DNA from: Phymorhynchus buccinoides | Lineage: Eukaryota; Mollusca; Gastropoda; Neogastropoda; Raphitomidae | Assembly: GCA_017654935.2 (NCBI GenBank) | Contig: CM065691.1 | Coordinates: forward strand, 29,746,764 to 29,810,763 | DNA: 64,000 bases | Direction of reading: 5' to 3' | Shown: positions 57,604-64,000 of the stretch, piece after piece | Layout: each line of letters opens with the position of its first letter | Numbering within the stretch: the first letter of the stretch is position 1 | The notes under the pieces: model-generated | What the model saw: the letters and a program-made list of their open reading frames with translations, nothing else | Database searches by the model: none | What the model was told of the DNA's origin: nothing | Translations under genes and position numbers: made by a program

Positions 57604-58510
57604 ACCAAGCTCTAGCCATGTTGGAGATGATGAAGAAAGGTGATGTTTAGACCAGACTCTAGCCATGTCGGAGATGATGAAGAAAGGTGATGTTTAGACC
57701 AAACTGTTGCCATGTCAGAGAGGCTGAAAAAAGATGTCTATGTGTAAGCCAAACAAACTGTTACCATATTCTTTCCTTCCTTCCCTTAACTCTGTGAGGA
57801 GTCATCGGGGCGCCACAGTGAAGTCTTCACCAACTTCCTCCAGCTCTGTCGGTCGTGAGCCAGAGTCTGGGTTGCCATGTTGGAGAGGCTGAAGAAAGGT
57901 GATGTTTACACCAAACTCTAATCATGTCGGAGAGGATGAAGAAAGGTGATGTTTAGACCAAACTGTTGCCATGTCGGAGAGGCTGAAAAAAGATGTCTAT
58001 GTGTAAACCAAACAAACTGTTGCCATATTCTTTCCTTCCTTCCCTTAACTCTGTGAGGAGTCATCGGGGCGCCACAGTGAAGTCTTCACCAACTTCCTCC
58101 AGCTCTGTCGGTCGTGAGCCAGTCTGGGTTGCCATGTTGGAGAGGCTGAAAAAAGGTGATGTTTACACAAAACTCTAACCATGTCGGAGAGGCTGAAAAA
58201 AGGTGATGTTTAGACCAAACTGTTGCAGTGTCGGAGAGGCTGAAGAAAGGTGATGTTTAAACCAAACACTAGCCATGTAGGAGAGGATGAAGAAAGGTGA
58301 TGTTTAGACCAAACTGTTGCCATGTTGGAGAGGCTGAAAAAAGGTGATGTTTACACAAAACTCTAACCATGTCGGAGAGGCTGAAAAAAGGTGATGTTTA
58401 GACCAAACTTAACCATGACGGAGAGGCTGAAAAAAAAGATATCGATGTGTAGACCAAACAAACTGTAGCCATGTTGGAGAGGCTGAAACAAGGTGATGTT
58501 TAGACCAAAG
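57560..58510. repeat. Satellite derived from the RRM gene's last codons
   Basis: About 17 units of 45-50 bp: GTTGGAGAGGATGAAGAAAG GTGATGTTTAGACCAAACT, the coding end LERMKKGDV plus stop plus 3' flank. A longer block with TTCTTTCCTTCCTTCCCTTA and GGGGCGCCACAGTGAAGTCT occurs twice (57770-57880, 58030-58135). Confidence 0.93.
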
Positions 58511-58554
58511 GCAGTCGACTGTTTGAAGATGCATAATAACAGTGGTGCTATAAA

Positions 58555-58560
58555 AATAAA
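58555..58560 (+). terminator. Candidate poly(A) signal of the RRM gene
   Basis: AATAAA just after the satellite; another lies at 58913-58918. The 3' UTR would include the whole satellite. Confidence 0.45.
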
Positions 58561-58924
58561 ACTTCCTCATCTGGTGATCATATAGAAAGAGGGCAGGGTC
58601 TGGAGTTGCTGGAACTGTGATAAAAAAGAAAGAGACTTCATTTGATTTGGGCATTCAATTTTACTTCAAATATCATATCACTTACTGGTAGGTTCTGGGC
58701 TGCAGTTTGATCCATATTCGTATCGATTTGGATTTTCATTTTAAATCTAAGTACCATTTCTCTTAGTTTTTGTATTGCATTTTTGATCCAGATTCATATG
58801 ATCTGGAAGTTCCATTTTGAATCGAATGTCTTTGAGTCTAGTTCCTAGATTGCATTTTCAATCGGGATGCGTTTACATTTCAGTTTTCCCTTGTAAAACT
58901 CAGCACTTGTGTAATAAAATAGAA
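58561..58924. other. Downstream region, nothing recognised
   Basis: Three loosely similar phrases around GATCCAGATTCATATGAT (about 58710, 58795, 58860) hint at an old short repeat. Confidence 0.35.
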
Positions 58925-59015
58925 AATGGCAGATTCTTCATCCTCTATCGTTTGCTATATTTAACACTAATTTTTATCCATTTACATAATTAAACACATG
59001 CATTCAATAATAGTA
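58925..59015. repeat. Inverse copy of 38925-39010
   Basis: TTCATCCTCTATCGTTTGCT and TTTACATAATTAAACACATG are the reverse complement of the block near 38930. Confidence 0.85.
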
Positions 59016-59101
59016 GAAGATAAAGGCAAGATGGGAAAAGACGCAATGAACCAGGACTGTGACAAATGCTCCGCGGTTGTTGTGTGTACTGCACTACATA
59101 A

Positions 59102-59290
59102 GGGGGGGGGGGGGGGGGGGGGGGCTATTAGATAATGGCCTTTATCATGACTGTGATTAATTATTCAACAAAGATAATTAGCTAAAAAAAGAGTTAAGAT
59201 ACAGCTTAATGTTTGGTAAGAAAGGCATGTGTGAAAATGTAGGGAGAGCTGAGAAATGTAAGAGGGGGGCACATCTTTACCTTTACCCAA
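59102..59290. repeat. G-tract module, copy 3
   Basis: 23 G (59102-59124), then ATAATGGCCTTTATCATGAC, TTATTCAACAAAGATAATTA, GTTTGGTAAGAAAGGCATG and CACATCTTTACCTTTACCC, matching 33905-34110. Confidence 0.85.
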
Positions 59291-59387
59291 AAAGCAGATT
59301 TAAAGAAAGAAAGGTAATGTCACTTTCTAATTTTGTGCCTGTCTCAAAAGAAGACGTGTATGTATACAAAGCTGGAATTTCCTATTT

Positions 59388-59945
59388 TACTAGCGCAACG
59401 CCTAGTACTGGCAATGCACCGTACTGGTAATGCCTAGTAACGGTAACGCCAAGTACTGGTAACGCTGAGTACAGAAAATTTGAAGCGATTCAGTTAAGAA
59501 ACGGCAGAGTTATAAGGCCCCGTTTCTCGTTGGCGCTGCTCTGAGAGTGACGCGCTCTCCCGATTCTCTTCCAATTTGCTGCCAGGCTTTGCCCAGGCCA
59601 TAGCAAGACTGACAGCAAATTTGAGGCGATTCGGCTAAGAAACGGCAGAGTTATTCGTGAAAGGCTGAAGCGGCGTATAGCGCACACGTTTCTGAACCGA
59701 TTCGCTTCCGGTTTGCCACACCGATCGTGACCGTCCCCGGTCATCTACCTGCCAAATTTGAAGGCAATCGGTCCAGAAATGCCGGAGATACGGGCGCCGA
59801 GAGTCCGGTGGATACGCGTTTCGCGCATTTGCGAAACCGCGCAAATGATACGGCCACCTCGGTTGCCGTTGCCATCGCCCCGTTAGGGCTCACAGCAAAT
59901 TTGAAGCGATTCGGTGGAAAAACGGCGGAGTTATAAGGCCCGTTT
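59388..59945. repeat. TACTGGTAACGCC module, copy 2
   Basis: Starts ACTAGCGCAACGCCTAGTAC with repeated TACTGGTAACGC phrases, then GGCTGAAGCGGCGTATAGCG, CCGTCCCCGGTCATCTACCT and GCCGGAGATACGGGCG. The phrase AAATTTGAAGCGATTCGG recurs three times. Ends next to (AC)n at 59952-59976. Confidence 0.75.
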
Positions 59946-60399
59946 TGTGTTTCACACACACACACACACACACACATGGACACTTGGCTTATTACTATAT
60001 GATGCAAGAAATCTCTCAATTTGTTTCTTTCAAGGGTGCTAAATGCTTGGTGCTGTAATCAGTGTGTGTTGGAGTTATGTACCTTTAGATAAAAAATGTT
60101 TTTTTCCTTTAAACAAAATTTCTTTGTTTACAAGTTTTAGTATATTTTCTCATTTTCCAGCTTCACTGGCTCTACGTTTAATTTTATATTTACTTTATAA
60201 ATCTTTTGTTGCTTCAAAAACATATAAAGTTACTTGTTAGAAGAATATAAACGTATCACATACACTTAAAGCAAAGAAGACATGAGGCTGTGTCAGACCA
60301 GTTGACATAGGCTAGAACACCAAGGCTACATCAACATGTTATGTTCTGCATGGATTGTCTTAAGACATGACAAGCTCCTAGCATAACATCATCCGTCTA

Positions 60400-60480
60400 A
60401 AATCCTCTGAAGTCAGAGTGTGGGTGCCCACATGGCGGGGTAGTCAAAGACTGTCACACACATAATGTTCTCATCCCTAG
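60400..60480. repeat. Dispersed repeat fragment, partner of 33690
   Basis: TCTGAAGTCAGAGTGTGGGT then GCCCACATGGCGGGG. Confidence 0.65.
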
Positions 60481-60539
60481 CTGGTGAATTTGTACCGTAG
60501 TGTTCAAGTGCTTCGGATGTTGGGATGACCCCTGGAGTC

Positions 60540-60720
60540 TTTAAGCCAGGATAAGACAACAACAAGGAACAACAAAGTAAAGAAGATAAGCTTAGTTTGA
60601 AGCTTTCGGGGGCATCTCGCTCTCTTATTCAGCGTTGTCTGCTGGAAGGCCACTGGCGGTTCAGTGCACATGATTGTGAATACAGGTCAAGGCTGTACCG
60701 ACGGTGCAACAACAAAAAAG
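60540..60720 (-). mobile_element. Possible Penelope-like 3' end
   Basis: Reversed, GAATAAGAGAGCGAGATGCC then CCCGAAAGCTTCAAAC has the 'AAGAAGG-pal-GCCGAAA' layout of Penelope-like 3' ends. Assignment by motif layout only. Confidence 0.35.
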
Positions 60721-61112
60721 AAATAAAACTATAAAAAGTTATGTTTCTGAGGTTGCGTAATCATGTTTTATCCCCCTCCCCTCCCCTCTGATAAGAGGAA
60801 GGCTGTGAAGTAAGCGGTTGAAAATGATTTACACTGTTTTCATTACGTAGATGATCTTTAATGCCTTTAGAATGGAGTAGAAAGTTTCTGCTGTGATTTG
60901 GAAAGGTCAGGAAAAGTGTTATGGAAGAAAGTGTAATATTTATATGACAAAAGAGTGTGCAAAATGAAGGCTGCTACAAATCACTGTGAATGAGCTCTTC
61001 CGGTGGTTTGACAGGAGATAGCTCTCCTGACTTGATCAAGTAGAAGGCATGATCTGTTTTTGCTGCACACAGCGAGAGAGTGAGCAAGTTCTTGCTCACC
61101 CAAATGCTTTAA

Positions 61113-61651
61113 AGGAGCACCCTGACGGATGAGTTTTTGCAAGAAACACGTCGAGATCACCAGAAAGACAGCCTTTTGAAGGATTGGAACACTCACTTTG
61201 CTCTGGTTACCTAGAAATTAAACCGTCAAAACGGCGATTCCTCCTTGGCGGAGATTCCAGAGAGAGAAGCCATTTTGGATAGGGTGGGTGGAGGTCATTC
61301 ATTGTGGTTAAAGCTTTTTTTTGGGGCAGTGCAGTAAAAAATAATTCCTTTGTTGTGAACGAAACTCCTTTAGGTAAACTGAATATAATTTTTTTTTTAA
61401 ATATATAAAAAGGCTTGTATTTTGTGCAAGCGATTTGGTCTAAACTCAGGCGGCCATTACTACAAAAGAGACGACACACGCCTTCTCTTTCACTGAAAGA
61501 ATTTGACTTCCAGCACCTCCGCCAAGGAGGAATCGCCAAATTTGACGGCTTGAGGAAACTAGAGCAAAGTGAGTGTTGCAATATCTGTAATGGGTGTTTT
61601 CCTGGTGATCTCGACGTATTTCTTGCAAAACTCATCCATCAGGGTGCCCCT
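61113..61651. mobile_element. TTAA-flanked foldback element
   Basis: 539 bp between TTAA at 61109-61112 and 61652-61655. Arms of about 150 bp are inverted: left AGGAGCACCCTGACGGATGA, reversed right AGGGGCACCCTGATGGATGA, both continuing through CGTCGAGATCACCAG and GCGATTCCTCCTTGGCGGAG. No transposase. Confidence 0.88.
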
Positions 61652-61659
61652 TTAACACC

Positions 61660-62510
61660 CCATCCGTGCAGCTGCACTTATCTTCCCTGGCCCAGCTGTG
61701 CAGAGAACTAGAAAAACTGCTATAACTTTGAAACTATTTACTGTATTGCTTTAAAATTGTGCAGTGTTATTGTCAAATGTGTCTTTTAAAAGTTTGTACA
61801 GTTTCATTGTATTTGAAAGACATTGTAGTTATAAAATTAGCTCATTTGCACAACATCAAAAACAATAGAAAATGTCTGTTCTTTATGTAATGATTGAAAA
61901 TTGAGCTTTCTACCTCACATATATTTGCCAAAAACTTGATATAATTGGTTATTGCTATGTTTGTCTCAGTCCTCGATCCATTCAGGCACAATTTTTATTG
62001 CCGTTTCATTACTCAGACATCATGGTTATCAATTCATCATCGAAACAAATCGGGGGGAAATGAGAAATCTGCTCCAAAATCGATTATAAGTATAAGTGTG
62101 ACCGGAAAGAAAGTATCTGTTAGCAGGCTAAGGCTACCAAAGTGAATAATTATGTGTGAATGAGATCCAAGCTTCATTTTGAAGATGGGCTTGTTTTGCG
62201 AGTTGAGTAGTAAACAGGCAGATATGGTTGGCATGAGTTTATGAGTATACTTGTAAATGGTGTAGAATGAATTAAATTGTGCCACCTGTACGAAAGAGGG
62301 ATAAAAACTCATGCATCACATTGCTGATAGCTCAAAATGCACAGACACTTGCAAACAATCAGACCAGAAAAAAAGTCAACGTCTGAGAATGTATATGTAA
62401 TTTTTTTTTTTTAAACCCTGAAAACTTGCATTTTCATTTCATAAAAGTTTATTCGCTTATTCCCATTAAATCTAGCTTTTATACAAAATGGCTAGTCGCT
62501 CTACTCAAAT
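61660..62510. other. Intergenic, nothing recognised
   Basis: AT-rich without recognised repeat or coding signal. Confidence 0.45.
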
Positions 62511-62511
62511 G

Positions 62512-62679
62512 TACCATATCTTTTATACTATAAGGCAATACTTTTTTCCTAGACAGACCCCTGCGTCTTATAATATGACTAATAATATAGTAAGAAAACA
62601 ATCTGAATTTTGTGTAAAACTTGGGGGAGGGGGGCGCCTTATAATCAGGTGCGCCTTATCGTCTGAAAAAAATATGGTA
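62512..62679. mobile_element. Pogo-like MITE
   Basis: Starts TACCATATCTTTTATACTAT and ends GCCTTATCGTCTGAAAAAAA TATGGTA. A piece of the same right end recurs at 63026-63070. Confidence 0.83.
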
Positions 62680-62685
62680 AATGTT

Positions 62686-63150
62686 TGCTCTGTGAAGGAA
62701 TTGTTTAAGATTTTATTGTCTATGTATTTTGGCATACAATCTCATCTCAAATATACGACGAAAATGGTGTTTTACGTCCTCTTGGTCTGAATCAGACACA
62801 TATGGGACATTTGTAAATACAAATATGGTGGGAACAATACTGGAGGCAATGCCCGGAGGCAGTACGAAACCAGTAAAGTCCTGATTTTTTTAATTAATAC
62901 AGATAGGTGTAGCAGTAACCACGCCTCGGTTAAACCTCATCGGCTATGGCACCGCCACATAAGCTGATTCATATATGATAAACATCTCAAATATACTTGT
63001 TTCACTTTGTTGTTATTGCTGAATTTTGTACCTTATAATCAGGTGTGCCTTATAATCCGAAAAAATAGTAAATGTTTTCTCTGTGAAGGATTTGTTTAAT
63101 TTTAAGATGTTATTGTTTATGTATTTTGGCATACAATCTCATCTCAAATA
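62686..63150. repeat. Direct duplication of MITE right end plus flank
   Basis: GTAAATGTTTGCTCTGTGAA..TATGTATTTTGGCATACAAT occurs at about 62677-62757 and, with small changes, at about 63068-63150. Confidence 0.8.
62757..62983. mobile_element. Short retroposon, copy with 13-bp target duplication
   Basis: Flanked by ATCTCAAATATAC at 62744-62756 and 62984-62996. Body matches 11701-11917 (TTTTACGTCCTCTTGGTC, GCAATGCCCGGAGGCAGT, AACCACGCCTCGGTTAAACC). Confidence 0.87.
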
Positions 63151-63188
63151 TACTTGTTTCATTTAGTTGTTATTGCTGAGTCTTTTCT

Positions 63189-63189
<1 letters not shown>

Positions 63190-63232
<43 letters not shown>
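63190..63232. repeat. Poly-C tract (43 C), longest in the window
   Basis: Run of 43 C. Confidence 0.93.
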
Positions 63233-63494
63233 TTTTCTTTGTAGTCCCAGTTCTATACGAACCGCAATTGCTTCCCGTTTTTAGTAACTGTCATTACTTT
63301 GGCTTTCAGTAACATTCCACAAAAATTTGTTTGCAATTGGTGAGGTTTTTTCATGCTTTGTTTCACAGTTGCATTTTAATCGTGTTTCATACAGTTTTGT
63401 TACAGCTTTCCTCTGATCATGGTATAGAGTATGTTTAGCTGTTTCACCTTATTGTTTAATATTTTTCTGATTGTCAAGAGTAAAGGTATTTGGT

Positions 63495-63581
63495 ATATTC
63501 TAGTCACAGAGACTTATCTCTGAAATTCGGGCTGCTCTTCCCCGGAGAGCGCATCGCCGCAAGTGCAGCGCCTACCCTTTT

Positions 63582-63615
<34 letters not shown>

Positions 63616-63670
63616 GTTGGCACACTTGGAAAACCTAGCTATGAATTTGGCCATACCAGGCAGCGGGATT
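63495..63670 (-). mobile_element. SINE 3' part with 31-G tract
   Basis: TTCTAGTCACAGAGACTTAT then CTGAAATTCGGGCTGCTC; TTTTTT then 31 G (63584-63614); AAACCTAGCTATGAATTTGG..CATACCAGGCAGCGGGATTT. It matches the tail of the SINE at 21146 in reverse. The tRNA head is missing. Confidence 0.82.
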
Positions 63671-64000
63671 TCTCCCTGCTCTTACCGACTTTAAATGAAA
63701 TCCTTTTGGGAAACTTGTTTAAAAGAACTGAACATATTTTTTATTGGTCGGTAGTAGTTCCTTCCTTTGGAAATGCTTGTGAATAAATTGTAACATATTT
63801 CATCTAATTAAAACACCAAATCGTGAAATTAGACATTGGGTATGTGAAGAATTTGTTTATTTCAAATGTCTACAAAGTATCCTGATGATTCTTACTTTGA
63901 GTTGATAACTTTTTGTCCCAATTGTACAGTTTTACAAACGAGAATGCTCCCTTGATTAGGATTGGCAGTATTCTAACATTATTGAATGCAATCTTGACAA

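Overview
This is a window of animal nuclear DNA, most likely from a lophotrochozoan and probably a mollusc or gastropod. The coding sequence sits in small exons with GT-AG introns, separated by long introns packed with tRNA-derived SINEs, CR1-like LINEs, a Penelope-like element, a Ty3/gypsy-type LTR element, several MITE families, long AC and CT microsatellites and G/C homopolymers. There are no prokaryotic signals. The species call is an inference from gene style and repeat content.

Three host genes can be assembled exon by exon with consistent splice phases. (1) SUGT1/SGT1, + strand, 153-14569. It has a TPR end (N-terminus outside the window), a CS domain and an SGS domain, giving about 300 residues in nine exons. 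It is an HSP90 co-chaperone. (2) A TRIM-like RING/B-box/coiled-coil E3 ubiquitin ligase, - strand, 33297 down to 20200, with seven exons and 572 residues. Its first coding exon lies about 7.2 kb upstream of the RING exon, and that intron holds a young LTR retrotransposon. (3) An RRM protein of unknown function, + strand, 43350-57603, with six exons and 580 residues, a repetitive Ser/Pro-rich C-terminal half and an RG-rich tail. Genes 1 and 2 are tail to tail; genes 2 and 3 are head to head. Nothing links the three genes functionally.

Layout: 0-15.6 kb is SUGT1, with a 1.5-kb minisatellite, a 5'-truncated SINE broken by a hAT-like element, and tandem copies of exon starts. 15.6-20.2 kb is an intergenic MITE and PLE region. 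20.2-33.3 kb is the RBCC gene with the LTR element at 27410-31752. 33.3-43.3 kb is intergenic, with a CR1-like LINE, G-tract modules, nuclear-receptor-site-like repeats, a 180-bp array and nested MITEs. 43.3-57.6 kb is the RRM gene, whose introns carry a triple-nested PLE/LINE/MITE insertion, a second LINE and two SINEs. 57.6-58.5 kb is a satellite made from the end of its own coding sequence. 58.5-64 kb is repeats only.

The most interesting pattern is that splice-acceptor-plus-exon-start segments have been tandemly amplified at several independent exons. These are SUGT1 exons at 8155 and 12329 and RRM-gene exons at 53482 and 56379. Each leaves decoy acceptors immediately upstream of the true one. 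The end of the RRM gene's coding sequence has similarly become a downstream satellite. The second notable item is a nearly fresh LTR element with one intact ORF for gag, protease and a fragmentary integrase, but no reverse transcriptase.
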